A DNA stretch of 64,000 bases from Gracilaria domingensis (GCA_022539475.1 VCMS01000100.1:353315-417314); one strand, 5' to 3'; shown: positions 1-9,911, numbered from the stretch's first letter. Made by a program: numbers and translations. Notes: generated by a model from the sequence alone, not told the origin.

Positions 1-1141
1 AGTACTTCTCTTACAAATATCTGAGAAATCTATCGGTCTGAAAGTTTGTCATGACATCTCTTACGAACATCCCGCAAATCTACCGGAGCAAAGTGTGAGT
101 CAATTTGTATGTGATCCTGTGTTCTCTTAGCCCGTGTATTCATAAGCCATTTTCTGATAAGAGGCATGCATGGGACTAACAGGATATCAACTAAACCAAA
201 TCCCACTTTGCAGAAGATTTTAGTAACTTCCTGCATTCATTAGGAATGTTTGTGGGCTGCTCGGTGTTGACGAGCAGAGTTGTTTTGCAACTCCTCCTCT
301 GTTGTCGGTTCCCGCCACGAACACTTTCCATTCAAGGTGTCTCCCTGTCCTTTTAATCCCTGGACACACGTTGAACCTTATTTTTCAAGTAACAACCCGT
401 CGCGTAATCGCCTCTTAAGCGGCGAAAAGTGGGGCGTGCGGAGGTCTCTGCGGAGACCTTTGTCGCGATGAGCCTCATAGATAACTACCTCAAGACGATA
501 GATTTGGAGGTAACCGGCATTTTTAAGAGAAAAAGAAATAAGCTAAGGAAACCATCGATGAAGGAGTACCGAAAAGTACTTTGCATTCCTGATGAGAGAG
601 AATTATCTAGATAGGGCATACTCCTTGAGTTTCGGAACAGGGACCTTGGAATCATAGTAAAGAAGAAATGCTCACGCAGAGGTGAATATGTCATAGATGA
701 ACGTTCTGCTTTCTCCAATGAACTCTTAACTCAGTGAGTGAAACACAGCAACAGACGAAATGCTCCGGCAGAAGAGAACACCTTAGAGATCTGATGCTTT
801 CTTAGAATACCGAACAGCTGCTCAACGTGCGTAGGGCGGCTACATACCCGTAGTCGGTGGTTATAATTTGATGAAAGCCTTATGGGCTGTAGGGCCCCTG
901 TAGGTCCTTAGGACCTAAGGTCCTAAGGTCCTACAGTAGGGGTTCTTAGCAAACCTCACACGATACGAGTAATTAGCTTTTAGTCACACTAAAGAAGAAG
1001 GCAGGAACAGATCTGTACTCTGCAGCTACATCCTTACGGAAAGCATTATAGGTGCTAGGGTTCCTCAATAACCAGCATCCATTACGAGGAGTAAACATAA
1101 CATATTCGTGCTAATATTACACATGAAGGGTAGCAGTTACA
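1..1141. other. Intergenic stretch without a recognisable gene
   Basis: No coding region could be supported here; the short open frames look random. There is a small perfect hairpin at 442-459 (AGGTCTC-TGCG-GAGACCT) and a longer imperfect palindrome at 898-936, listed separately. The right end runs into a retroelement fragment, so part of this stretch may be decayed element sequence. Confidence 0.5.
898..936. repeat. 39-bp imperfect palindrome built on TAGGTCCT/AGGACCTA
   Basis: Read directly: the segment begins CTGTAGGTCC and ends GGTCCTACAG. The two halves are reverse complements except for one symmetrical mismatch pair and the central base. The inner part repeats the AGGTCCT/AGGACCT motif several times. 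It could form a hairpin or cruciform. No gene adjoins it closely and no function is known to me. Confidence 0.7.
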
Positions 1142-1705
1142 TGCAGGAAGTATCAAAACTTACCGTTCAGCGTCAAGAAGTACTGCCATGTCGATATTGT
1201 TTGGGTTCCCAGTCATTGTGGACTACCACGAAATGAGCTTGTGGACAGCTTGGCAAAGCAAGGCTTGACAATACCGCTTGAGGCCCAACTGAGAGTACCG
1301 ATTGACTATTCAGAAGTACGAAGAAGGTTGCGCTCAGGTGTGAATGTTAAGCCCATCTTGTTGGGGTTTCCGGAAATGTTAGGACAGGTGATATCACAAC
1401 AAGAAGCTGAAGTTGTCTTGTCACAGTTTCTTGTTGAACATACCCCTTCTTTACATCCTTTCGGCTCTTTTCTGGTGAAGAGACGAATTGCTTGTCGCTG
1501 CATACCAGGATTCCTTCATGATGTTGAGCATTATCTGTTACGTTGCCCGCTCAGAACCCTATCAAGACGACTTACTCTACTTCCCCTGAGCGAACGTCGA
1601 GGTTTTTCTGTTAGTGATACTGTTTCCAAGTGGCCCGACAAAGTGTTGGCCTTTCTGGTGAGGGAGCGCTTTTTTGAGGATCCCTCTGCATTTAGTTCTC
1701 GTTAA
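1142..1705 (+). pseudogene. 3' end of a LINE-like non-LTR retrotransposon (RNase H and C-terminal Cys/His motif)
   Basis: The frame ending in TAA at 1703-1705 is open upstream of its first start-like codon and carries an RNase H signature: WVPSHCG at about 1202-1222, then NELVDSLAKQG. Further on comes CRC...DVEHYLLRCP, the Cys/His motif usual at the C-terminus of RNase H-bearing LINE ORF2 proteins. Reverse transcriptase and endonuclease are absent, so this is a 5'-truncated copy, as is normal for LINEs. An (AG)n tract begins 15 bp after the stop and probably is, or follows, the element's 3' tail. Assignment to the LINE class is firm; the clade is not determined. Confidence 0.75.
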
Positions 1706-1717
1706 GCTAGAGTGGCC

Positions 1718-1720
<3 letters not shown>

Positions 1721-1756
<36 letters not shown>
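1721..1756 (+). repeat. (AG)18 microsatellite behind the LINE fragment
   Basis: An uninterrupted AG dinucleotide run starts 15 bp after the LINE stop codon. Non-LTR elements often end in a simple repeat. Similar GA/CT tracts end the short repeat units at 13.5 kb. Confidence 0.9.
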
Positions 1757-1762
<6 letters not shown>

Positions 1763-2711
1763 CAACAATGCTCTGAACTGGAAACCCGTCAGTTTCTTGC
1801 TGAGTACAAGGGAAGGCTGCTTTTTCGTAACGAATCAGCTTGTGATACTTTTGAAGCTGGACACAGGAAGCGGTGTCACTGCTTGCAGCGAACATCGATT
1901 GTTGGGCTCCACCCAAAGCCCCAATTCGTGTGCTGTAAAGCTACCATTTGAGCTCTTGAAATTCTCGGCTTCTTGTTCACCATAACCGTAAACTCTACCC
2001 ACAAGCCTCTTCCACAGTTCAGAATATTACTGAACTTTTTAACACGGAAAGTTAGGACCCTTCTTTCGCTAGATACAGTGTCCAGTCGAGAGCTCAGGGT
2101 CGCCTGTGCGTTTTACTCTCAATGATAGGCTAAGATGCCAATAAATCAACAGAGAGATACGGAACTGTCTGTGTACTGTTTCGGTGCCCGCACACAAACA
2201 CATCCCGTAGAGAAGAACTTCCCGCAGTAGGCGAAAGAAAAGACAAAACAATGATAGACATGATTTGCAGATCCCGTCAAAGTTTTTGGCCCAGGAGAAA
2301 GAGCTACATCTAAAACGGTGAGCTCTCCCACTACTTCGAAATAAGGAGTAGAGGACCATACTAAAGAAGAAGAAAGAAGGGAACTGCCTATGACGTATTC
2401 TAATTGACGTACAGAGTACAATACAGGATGCATCCTAAGGATACCATTACTTCAGGTACCAAAGGTAGTAAGGATACTTGCAATAAAGCGAGAGGCACTT
2501 CAAGGGTTGACAAAGGCTTCACTGCCATCTTGTAGATTCCACACACAGCGGCATGCGAGCTCTGGAGGTCTTGCGAAAAAACTGGCGAGAAGCGCAAGGT
2601 AGAGAGTGATACAACAAAAGGTATTTGATGAGCAGCAATTCACTCTCTCTGTGCATTCCAAACCAGTTGCGCTCCCGCCTGCTCGACCTGGCGCTCACGG
2701 TCAGCAAACTC
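1757..2711. other. Intergenic, no supported gene
   Basis: Several short antisense frames exist, but none has domain-like composition or a plausible context. The right end contains the 3' flank of the minus-strand hydrolase gene. Confidence 0.5.
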
Positions 2712-3800
2712 TCACAGACGTTTGGAAGCCCAGAAAACCATATCCTCCATGACCATATCCCTCTTCTCAGCTAGTAAGTCATGCACACCTCCATCATACA
2801 ATCGAACAGTCTTATCGCTGCTTCCGATACGGTCATGAAAATCAATAGTGCCCTTAGCATTCGTTACGCGATCCCTTCTAGAATGCGCCACAAAAACAGG
2901 CACTCTGAATCGTTCCGCCTCGCTCATAATCTTCTCACAGCTCTTGAGCACTTCATACCCAACTCTAGCGCGCACAGGACTGCGAACAACTAGCGGGTCA
3001 TCTCGAACGTCATAGCCATCATCTTCCTCCTTCTTTACACGCCGTCTGCGGCGATCAAATTTGAGCCGCTGCACCGGTAACAACGGCGCAAGCGTCCCCA
3101 AGAGCGGCGCAAACAATTTCAAAATCGGCTTTGGGTACACCCGAACGGCCGGCGCGGTGAGCATAACGCCTCTAAACGTGCCAAACGGAGCGTCTCTAGC
3201 CAGGTGGATTGCGACGGCACCGCCCAATGAATGCGCCAGGATGAAGCTCGGAAGCGTGGAAAGCCGTCTCGGCAGTCGTTCTTTTGCGTGTTGAATGGTG
3301 TGTCGTGCATCATCCACATAGTGCTGCATAGACGAAGTGTATGCTCTGTAGCCATCTGAGCGTCCATGACCATGAAAATCATGTGCAATGACCACATATC
3401 CCGCATCCACCCACGCCCTCGCCACGCGCGTATACTTGTTCGAATGGTCATTCAAGCCGTGTATGATGTAGACAATTCCGCGTTCTCGCTTACGAGGGAA
3501 GAAGCGCGCCCAGAACGAACGGCGTTGCAGACGCGGTCTCCACGTCTGCACGAAGATGCGCTGTCCGCGCGAATTGAGCACGTAGTACGCGCTGTGATCG
3601 GCCCACTCGTCGACGCGCCAGCCAACGGTGGCATGGCGCGCGTGCGAGCGAGGCTGAGGAAGCGGGCACGCCAGCACGCCGGGCGGCGGCGAAGGGCGGG
3701 TGGCGACCGGCGACGGCAGCAAGGGCTGCGTGAAGGACGGCGAGCGACCGGACGGGACGCGGTGCCCCGTGGGAAACAGCCAGCTGAGCGCCGCCTCCAT
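2712..3800 (-). CDS. Monoglyceride-lipase-like alpha/beta hydrolase
   Basis: The product is 362 aa from the ATG at 3800. The open frame extends to 4061, but the extra 87 residues are low-complexity Pro/Arg and partly encoded by a 7-bp tandem repeat, so the shorter start is preferred. Residues 108-150 read IVYIIHGLNDHS and later DFHGHGRSDG, the oxyanion HG and the GHGxSxG segment of the Hydrolase_4/monoglyceride lipase family. The nucleophile elbow is AHSLGG with Ser191 (GHSMGG in animal MGL), and the probable Asp and His of the triad are Asp310 (SRRDRVT) and His340 (GGVHDLL). Family members hydrolyse monoacylglycerols or lysophospholipids. The first ~60 residues are Pro/Ser-rich and could be a targeting sequence. 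The basic insert near residues 249-260 is unusual. Substrate is not determined. Confidence 0.85.
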   Translation of the reverse strand: MEAALSWLFPTGHRVPSGRSPSFTQPLLPSPVATRPSPPPGVLACPLPQPRSHARHATVGWRVDEWADHSAYYVLNSRGQRIFVQTWRPRLQRRSFWARFFPRKRERGIVYIIHGLNDHSNKYTRVARAWVDAGYVVIAHDFHGHGRSDGYRAYTSSMQHYVDDARHTIQHAKERLPRRLSTLPSFILAHSLGGAVAIHLARDAPFGTFRGVMLTAPAVRVYPKPILKLFAPLLGTLAPLLPVQRLKFDRRRRRVKKEEDDGYDVRDDPLVVRSPVRARVGYEVLKSCEKIMSEAERFRVPVFVAHSRRDRVTNAKGTIDFHDRIGSSDKTVRLYDGGVHDLLAEKRDMVMEDMVFWASKRL

Positions 3801-3910
3801 GGCGGGGCTTCGGCAGCGAGGCGGGGTCTCGGCTCGGCGGAAGCGAAGGCGCGATGCGGAGCGCACGGGGGAAGGGGACGGGGGTGGGTTGTGGAGGTGA
3901 TGGCAGACGG

Positions 3911-3948
3911 GCGTCGGGCGTCGAGCGTCGAGCGTCGAGCGTCGAGCG
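3911..3948. repeat. 7-bp tandem repeat GCGTCGA (about 5 copies)
   Basis: Five to six head-to-tail copies of GCGTCGA/GCGTCGG lie 110-150 bp upstream of the preferred hydrolase start, in its presumed 5' leader. Translated antisense it gives the repetitive Ala/Arg/Ser tail of the rejected longer N-terminus. Confidence 0.8.
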
Positions 3949-4327
3949 TGGGAGCTCGGCTGGGGTGCGTGGGGTGCGGCTCGACCGCGAGGGCGTGTCT
4001 GTTCGGTAAGTTGCGGCGTGAACGCGCCGATCGTGGTGGCGGAATGCCACGTCGGCGCCAATGGAAACTCGCGATCTGCCGGATACCGCCTTGTTTTCGG
4101 GCACGGTCTTGCACGATTTAATTACAAATTACATCGGACCAATTGCGCGCTCGCACTGGCCAGCAACAGAGATGTTCTAACTCCATTTTGGGTCCTGGAC
4201 TCCTGTCCTATACACAGCACAGCTGAAATCGCTATATCTAGCTAGAAATGACCGTACTACTATACAAAAGTTAGGAAGCATGTACCCCTGTATATGTGTT
4301 CGGTGCTGGGGCTACAAACACAAGCGC

Positions 4328-5848
4328 CTACTCTTGAAGGTCCGGGTTTTCAAACAGCGAGGACGTCAGACCTCCGCGGCGGCCAGCAGGAGCCTCGCTC
4401 GGGTTATATCGCTTGAACGTGAAACCAATGAACTCCTCTGCCTGTGGCTCTTTGATGTACGACGGCCGCGTAGAAGCTTTGTCTTGAGTAGCCCCGTTCT
4501 GTGGCAATGGCTTGTGTTCTTCAAAATAGCGAGTATCAGTAGGCCCTCGCAACTCCGGCAGAAACGGAGGTTTCATGGAAGAAAGCCTGTCCCATTTGAT
4601 TCCTTCAAAGAACGGGTGATCCCGGAAGTCTTCGATGCCGTTCTTCGCGCCCAGTCGCTGTTTGGCGTCGCACACCAAAGATTGAATCAGATTTATGGCC
4701 GCCCAGCTCAGCTTTGCTTCCTGCGGAAATCGCAGCGTCTCACGCCAGTTTAGAATTTTGCGGCATGTCTTGAGAGCATCTTCCGCATAGAATGGAGGAT
4801 ATCCCACCAGCATTTCGAACAGAACAACGCCGAGACTCCAATAATCGCACTCCTTATTATATCCTCGCTTCATCAAAACCTCGCACGAAATGTAATCCGG
4901 ACTGCCGTACATGATGGAAGAAAACAGCAAAGCTTAGGTCAGTATGTCTAGATATGGGCGGCAGTCGCATTCGCTGCGATCAAGCAGCAAGAATACTTAC
5001 GTCCCAACAGTAGAGAACGCTTGCTTTCTAGCATTTCGTCTCCACGCTGCGGCTCGTTCGGTCATGGACAGCTCATTGAGGGTGGAATGAGATTCCCTCC
5101 CCGAGCTGTCAACATTTGACATTGGCAACGCATCCACATCCACATTAAAGCTCTTGCAGAGTCCAAAATCGCTGAGCTTCAGATGGCCGTCTTTGTCAAC
5201 GAGCATATTATCCGGTTTTACATCTCGGTGAATAAAACCGAGCTTATGGATGGTGTCGATCGCGACAATCATTTCGGCGACGTAGAAGCGAGCTTCATCT
5301 TCCGTGAGAGTGTCGCGTTCGATAAGCAGAGTCATTAGATCGCCGCCCGGGAGAAACTCCATAACAAGGTAGAGATAGTCCTTGTTTTGAAAGGCGTAAC
5401 AAAGCTGACATATGAAGGGGTGATTGGCTGCCACAAGCACATGACGCTCCGACCACGCATGATTCACCTGTTCCTTCCGACGCATGTCAGCCTTTCGAAG
5501 CTTCTTCATCGCGTAGTAGTTTGAATTCTTCTTATGCTGCACAAGGATGACCTCGCCAAACGCACCGCGGCCAATGATGCTAATCATGTCAAAGTCAGAC
5601 TCTGACATGGGGCGACGACGCTCTCGCAAAAAGGCCATCTCGCGTTGCACGTGCTGCTTGCGCATGCGGTCCTTCTCGGCGTCCCTGACGGACATGGTCG
5701 CAAGCCTTTCCTCCAGCTCATGTGCGCGCTTCTTCGCCGCCTCGCGCTCCTGCGACAGCGTGGAAAACAGAATCTCGATCTTGCGCTTGGCGAGCTCCGC
5801 CTTGCTTGCGTTGCGCAACGCAGACGGACCGGACACGGCGTCGGCCAT
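4328..5848 (-). CDS. NDR/LATS-family AGC protein kinase (two exons)
   Basis: Exon 1 is 5848-5001 and exon 2 is 4901-4328; joined they give 474 codons. The splice restores the activation segment FSTVG-T-PDYI. The N-terminal helix (residues 15-80) matches the NTR that binds MOB1 in NDR kinases. The kinase domain has GRGAFG (93-98), Lys115 (YAMKK), HRDVKPDN (208-215) and DFG (227-229). A long insert of about 40 residues before the activation loop is typical of NDR/LATS. The regulatory phosphosites are Ser279 (QAFSTVGT) and Thr444 in the hydrophobic motif FIGFTFKRY. NDR kinases act with MOB1 downstream of Ste20-like kinases in cell-cycle exit and polarity. The gene is divergent from the PGP synthase gene and probably shares its promoter region. 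An upstream in-frame extension to 6214 overlaps that gene and is rejected. Confidence 0.95.
4902..5000 (-). other. Intron of the NDR-type kinase gene (99 bp)
   Basis: The donor GTAAGTATTC follows GTTGGGAC and the acceptor reads TACGGCAG before TCCGGATTAC. Splicing joins AC|T as the conserved Thr of VGTPDY and restores one frame; the exon sum is divisible by three. Confidence 0.92.
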
Positions 5849-6188
5849 ACGGAGAAGTTGTGCGCGCGACTGACGACGAAAACAAGAACGAGCCCGGACA
5901 AAGCGCGAGCGCGGCGAGACCGAAGCAGCGGGGGTGACGGCAGCCGACAGAGGCGAGGCGCGCAGAAGCGCGGGCGCCAAGTTGGAATGGCTGATTGTGA
6001 GGAGACGTGGCGCGGTTGACTTGACGGTCACGAGCGCTTTGGGGTCACATTTGGCTCCCGCCGCGATTGGCTCGCGGAGCAATCGAGTCTTCTCGAACGC
6101 AGCATCACACAGCGCTCGCTTCGTGCACGGCCCACGCGTCACGTCACGCGTGACGCGTTTGTCGACGAGCGCCAAGCAGCGCAAGTCG
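5849..6188. promoter_or_regulatory. Shared divergent promoter region of kinase and PGP synthase
   Basis: About 340 bp separate the preferred kinase ATG (minus strand, 5848) from the first preferred ATG of the phosphatidyltransferase (plus strand, 6189). The stretch is GC-rich and has no obvious TATA box. CAAT-like ATTGG appears on both strands (about 5985 and 6066). The palindromic CACGCGTCACGTCACGCGTG cluster at 6132-6151 contains two ACGTCA/TGACGC-type bZIP-like sites. Function is inferred from the layout. Confidence 0.5.
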
Positions 6189-6968
6189 ATGCGTCGTCGC
6201 GCATCGCCCGCCATCTCGCGCCCAATGGCCGGCGCCTTCCCGTCGCCATCCGCGCCCCCGTGTCTCGCAATGCTTACCGTCTCCGCCTTTGCGCCGGCCG
6301 TGCCGCTCAGCGTCTCGCGGCTGCGGCGGGCTGGTCCCGGCTGTCGTCGCTGCTCTTGTCGGCGCTCCGTCCTTCGTCATGCCGTGCCGCCGCTTGCGAC
6401 CGCGCCGCTCAAAAAGGCCGACGTGCCCATGCTGCTGACCTATGCGCGCGTGGCAGCCGTGCCGGTGCTGGCCACCGTCCGATTGTCGCCGCCCTTCCCG
6501 CACCAGTGTCTGATTTCCGCTGCGCTGTTTGCGCTCGCTTCCTTCACCGACTTTCTCGATGGATATCTCGCGCGCCGCTGGCAGGTCGTGTCCGATCTCG
6601 GAACGTTTCTCGACCCTGTGGCCGATAAGCTCATGGTCGCCGTCGCTCTCACCGTCATCACCGCGCGTCTTCCGCACCCGCTTATCGTGGGCTCTACCGC
6701 GGTGATTGTATGCCGGGAGATTTTCGTCAGCGCCCTCAGGGAATGGATGGCAATCCTCGACAAGAGTGCGCAGGTCAAGGTCAGCATCTGGGGCAAATTG
6801 AAGACAGCAACGCAGATGATATCGATAACTCTACTACTCGCTGCCTTAACCACCCAAGTCTGGTACGCCAAGCTGGGAGTCTTTATGCTACTCACCTCCG
6901 CTACCCTGGCCGTAACATCAGCAACAGAATACGTGCAGAGCGCCATACGTGCCGTACATAATCCGTAA
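6189..6968 (+). CDS. CDP-alcohol phosphatidyltransferase, phosphatidylglycerophosphate synthase-like (plastid-targeted)
   Basis: The product is 259 aa from 6189; ATGs at 6225 and 6270 are also possible. The diagnostic CDP-OH-P-transferase signature D-G-x2-A-R-x8-G-x3-D-x3-D is complete (residues 124-146, DGYLAR ... GTFLDPVAD). Four or five hydrophobic segments follow the family pattern, and the C-terminal half (VCREIFVSALREWM) is characteristic of PgsA/PGP synthase, which makes PG-phosphate from CDP-diacylglycerol and glycerol-3-phosphate. The first ~75 residues are rich in Arg, Ser and Ala with almost no acids, as in plastid or mitochondrial targeting peptides. PG is the only phospholipid of thylakoids, which suits a plastid role. 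Plastid rather than mitochondrial targeting is inference. Confidence 0.88.
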   Translation: MRRRASPAISRPMAGAFPSPSAPPCLAMLTVSAFAPAVPLSVSRLRRAGPGCRRCSCRRSVLRHAVPPLATAPLKKADVPMLLTYARVAAVPVLATVRLSPPFPHQCLISAALFALASFTDFLDGYLARRWQVVSDLGTFLDPVADKLMVAVALTVITARLPHPLIVGSTAVIVCREIFVSALREWMAILDKSAQVKVSIWGKLKTATQMISITLLLAALTTQVWYAKLGVFMLLTSATLAVTSATEYVQSAIRAVHNP

Positions 6969-7383
6969 CACAACGAGCATCGCTGACTGTGAGCGTGCCG
7001 CGCGCTACCGACTACTGCGTGCGCACGTACGTATCATGATGTGGATATCCATGCAGTCAAGCTATTCGTTATGCGTTTGTCTTGTGCATAACGGCGTCTC
7101 GCTCAGTATGCTATCTTCGTACCTCTTCCGGCCCCAACTCTCTTTCCGGACGCGTTTCTTATTCTTGTGACACTTGCCAAATATGCTCCCGCGATTTACA
7201 TTGCATCGGTTTCGCAGTCGTTGACCTGCACCTGCTGGCTCCTATGAACAATATCTCTTTCTGAGCTTGTGAACAACTCTGTTCTTAGTCCTGTCTTCGG
7301 CAAAACCTATGAGACAAGTGTGCCCCGGTTGAGTGAATGAAACGCAAAACCATCGCTATGATCTGATTTGAGGTAGCATGAGT
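6969..7383. other. Convergent intergenic spacer
   Basis: It lies between the 3' end of the PGP synthase gene and the 3' end of the minus-strand membrane protein gene. I see no gene, repeat or RNA in it. Confidence 0.5.
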
Positions 7384-8380
7384 TCAAGCATACAATAATA
7401 TGTCTGGTGTGGATGCTTTTGATCGCATATCAACCGCAAGGATCGTCATGAAGAATGCGAAGAAAAACGCAGCTGTATACTCAGCAAAAGCCAGCGCTGC
7501 AAGCAAAGCAATCTTGACCAGTTTTATCTTGGAAATCGAGAAGGAATCCAACGCAAACCAGAGGCCAACAATCTTGATAACACAAACTGCCTGCCCAGTA
7601 AGACAAATAGGTCTCAAAATGACGATAAGTCGTGAAGCCCACATCTTGACACGCTGCACAATTGCGACCGAACATGTGCGTTGATGGCGCGTCCGCTCTC
7701 GGCGTACTGGATTCAGTCCCCTCGCCGAGCTGAAGGGGAAGATGTGGATGTATGCGATCTGGCATGTGCTGAAGCTTCAAAAAGTACCAAATCAGGAAAC
7801 ACATGGCTATGGACCACGTGGTGCATAGCACGTATGTGCCGAGTTTGAGTAGCTGCGGGCGTCGAATGACAAGCCTCGGAAACGAAGAAATGCCGAGATG
7901 CTGGAGCACGGCGTACGCGAGCACCGCGCTAAGCAGAAGAATTAGAAGAGCAGGCAGAGGGGAAATCCTCGAAAAACGGCGCTTGGGGGTTGGCAGTTTT
8001 GCGACGACGGGCGAAAGATCATCGTCGCTCATGTGAACATGGTCAATGGGGTGGGTGTGAGAAGGAGAGTGTTGCGAAAACAGTTGTAAGGCGCGACAGT
8101 GTTGGAGCGAGGCGGTGGTGGTAGCGAAGAATAAGGCGGTGGAGGCTGCAAAGGCAATGTGCAAAATTGTGGCCTCTGGTTGATGCTTGGTTACGTCGGA
8201 GAGCAGGGGGAAGAAGTAGGAGCGCGTTGGGCGGAGGAGGAGCGAGAGTGAAACGGCGATGAAGACGCCGATGAAGGTGACGAAGGCTGTTAGGCCGGCG
8301 AGCTTCCAGGCGTGGAGGGCAGCCCAGCGGGCGAAGTGGCGACGTTGGAAGGGCTCATGTGAGGGTTGTATGATTTGCAT
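7384..8380 (-). CDS. DRAM/FRAG1-like multi-pass membrane protein (frame change near the 3' end)
   Basis: The ATG at 8380 opens a frame with hydrophobic segments at about residues 29-50, 73-92, 140-162 and 180-200. The pattern with a PEATILHIAF-like second segment resembles the DRAM/FRAG1/SFK1 family of lysosomal and plasma-membrane proteins. After about residue 230 this frame loses hydrophobic character. The overlapping frame ending at 7384 supplies two strong further segments (CVIKIVGLWFALDSF and LAFAEYTAAFFFAFFMTI) with the Glu typical of the last helix in this family. The real protein therefore probably switches frame between about 7640 and 7720, by an unplaced short intron or a frameshift. 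Family assignment is moderate. Confidence 0.55.
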
Positions 8381-9350
8381 GGGGTGTTGGGCGCGTTGCG
8401 AGGGTGGGACATGGGCTACGGGTGAAGGCAGGGTGGCGCTTTTTTGCGCAGGGTTCTGTGGCTCGCGCGCGTGTCGCCGCGGGGGAGGTGAAGTTAGGCC
8501 TGGCGCAGTGAGCGGGGGGGAGGGCGCGGGCGAGACGGCGCGCTGATCTGTCGCGGGGGGTGGGGGGTGGGTGGGGGTGGGGAGGAAGGGGCAGTTAGTG
8601 CGGACGCAGCTGATCGGGCAGAAGCGGAGCGCGCGCGGAGGGCGCGGGGCACCCGGCGCGCGATGGCGGCGAGCCGACGTGCAACCGAATCGCCGCGGCG
8701 CGAGGCGGCGTGCCAGGCAGGCGCTCGTGGCAATGCTGCGTCAGGCGCAGGCAAACGCGCGCCGCCCGCGTGCGCCTCCACGCGCGTCGTGACGCCGCCA
8801 TTTGGCACCGCGTGTCCGAAAACACGCGCCGCCCGCGCGCCACGCGCGCCACGCGCGCCACGCGAGCCACGCGCGCCACGCGCGCCACGCTGGCCACGCG
8901 CGCCACGTGCTGGGCGCGTGGCGCGCGTGGCCACGCCGCGCGCGCGGAGATTGGGGAAGCGCGCGGGCGGCGCAGATCAGCCGAATCGCAGCTCAGCTCG
9001 CTGCTCGCTGGCCGAGCTCGCCCATTGGCTGCGCCGCCGCGGCGCGCCCCAACTCCACGTGCGCCAATGCTCCTGCGCCACTCGTCGGCTGTTGCTTGTT
9101 GCTGGTGAGCGATCTTCGCTATCTCTTGGCGCCCCGCGCCTGCCGCTGCTGTACCGCGCGCTCCACCCCCCGCACCCCCACCGCCCCTTGCCGCCCTCCG
9201 CCGCGCCCCGCCCTTCGCCGCGCCACGCCCCTCCCCGCCGCCCGCCCGCGTCTGCCCGCGTTGGTGCCCGCCGCCCGCCGCCCGCCGCCCGCCGCCACTC
9301 CCCGCCTCTACACCCCTCCCGCAGCGCTCTCTCTTTTTGTCGCCCCCGTC
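8381..9350. other. Very GC-rich leader/promoter block between divergent genes
   Basis: GC content is extreme, and the long open frames on both strands are a by-product of missing A/T-rich stop codons. No domain is visible in any of them. A CGCGCCACG minisatellite lies inside (8822-8935), and a CGCCCGC run occurs near 9245-9295 just before the Rieske gene. It is probably the shared regulatory region of the membrane-protein gene (minus) and the Rieske gene (plus). Confidence 0.55.
8822..8935. repeat. CGCGCCACG minisatellite
   Basis: About a dozen imperfect copies of a 9-bp unit CGCGCCACG (variants CGAGCCACG, CTGGCCACG) run head to tail. On the opposite strand they read CGTGGCGCG and spell repeating Arg-Gly-Ala-type peptides, which explains the spurious open frames. 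Confidence 0.85.
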
Positions 9351-9911
9351 ATGTCGGCCTTCGTTCCCACCACATCGTTCAAGGGCGTGCAGCTTACAAC
9401 AGCCGCGTCCAAAAGCGCCGTATGCACGCGTCGCCGCACCGCGCCAGCGCGCGTCGCGCCGTCGATGAAGCAGGAGGCGTGGGTGCCGCTGCTGGAGACG
9501 TCGGAGATCGTGCCCGGCGAGCTCAAGGGCGTCGTGGTGGCCGGCCAACAGATCCTGGTGTCATGCGACTACGACGGACAGGTGTACGCGTCGGCCAACA
9601 TCTGCCCGCATCTGGGCACGCCTCTCACCGACGGAAGCATAGGCGACGGCGTGCTGACGTGCACGCAGCACAAGTCGTCGTGGGATCTTTCCACGGGCGA
9701 ATTGGCCGGCGAGTGGTGCCCGTTCCCGCCGCTCATCGGCCCGCTTTTGGGCAAGTTGCAGGCCGCTCGTCCGCTCACTGTGTACGCCGTGCGCGAGAAC
9801 ACGGGACAAATTGAGGCTTTGCTTGACGTTGAGGCCAAGGAAGATTATGAGAAGGAGTACTGGCAGGGGTTGTTGGATGCCACCGGCAAGGCTACCGGTG
9901 GCTACTACTAG
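9351..9911 (+). CDS. Plastid-type soluble Rieske [2Fe-2S] protein, PSB33-like
   Basis: The product is 186 aa, starting MSAFVPTTSFKG. The frame is open further upstream, but only through compositionally biased sequence. Residues 1-40 are Ser/Thr/Arg/Ala-rich without acids, fitting a plastid transit peptide that ends near RVAPSMKQEAW. The Rieske ligands are all present: Cys85-x-His87 (CPHLG) and Cys104-x2-His107 (CTQH). Domain order (WVPLLETSEIVPGELKG, the cluster loops, then EWCPFPPLIGPLLGKL and LTVYAV) resembles the Rieske-like domain of the plant photosystem II protein PSB33, in which cluster ligands are degenerate. No transmembrane helix is seen, unlike cytochrome b6f Rieske. A role in plastid electron transfer or photosystem maintenance is inference. 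Confidence 0.88.
   Translation: MSAFVPTTSFKGVQLTTAASKSAVCTRRRTAPARVAPSMKQEAWVPLLETSEIVPGELKGVVVAGQQILVSCDYDGQVYASANICPHLGTPLTDGSIGDGVLTCTQHKSSWDLSTGELAGEWCPFPPLIGPLLGKLQAARPLTVYAVRENTGQIEALLDVEAKEDYEKEYWQGLLDATGKATGGYY

Noticed and set aside
3366-4121. 251-codon plus-strand frame opposite the hydrolase gene
   Set aside because: Antisense shadow of a gene with clear catalytic motifs; composition is Arg/Gly/Ala and part of it is the 7-bp tandem repeat.
5934-6188. Upstream N-terminal extension of the PGP synthase
   Set aside because: It overlaps the kinase leader and promoter, has no targeting character of its own, and several good ATGs lie downstream.
8494-9814. Long GC-rich open frames on both strands (up to 415 codons) around the minisatellite
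   Set aside because: They exist in several frames at once, encode only Arg/Ala/Pro/Gly repeats and follow from the lack of A/T-rich stop codons. Only the Rieske portion is protein-like.
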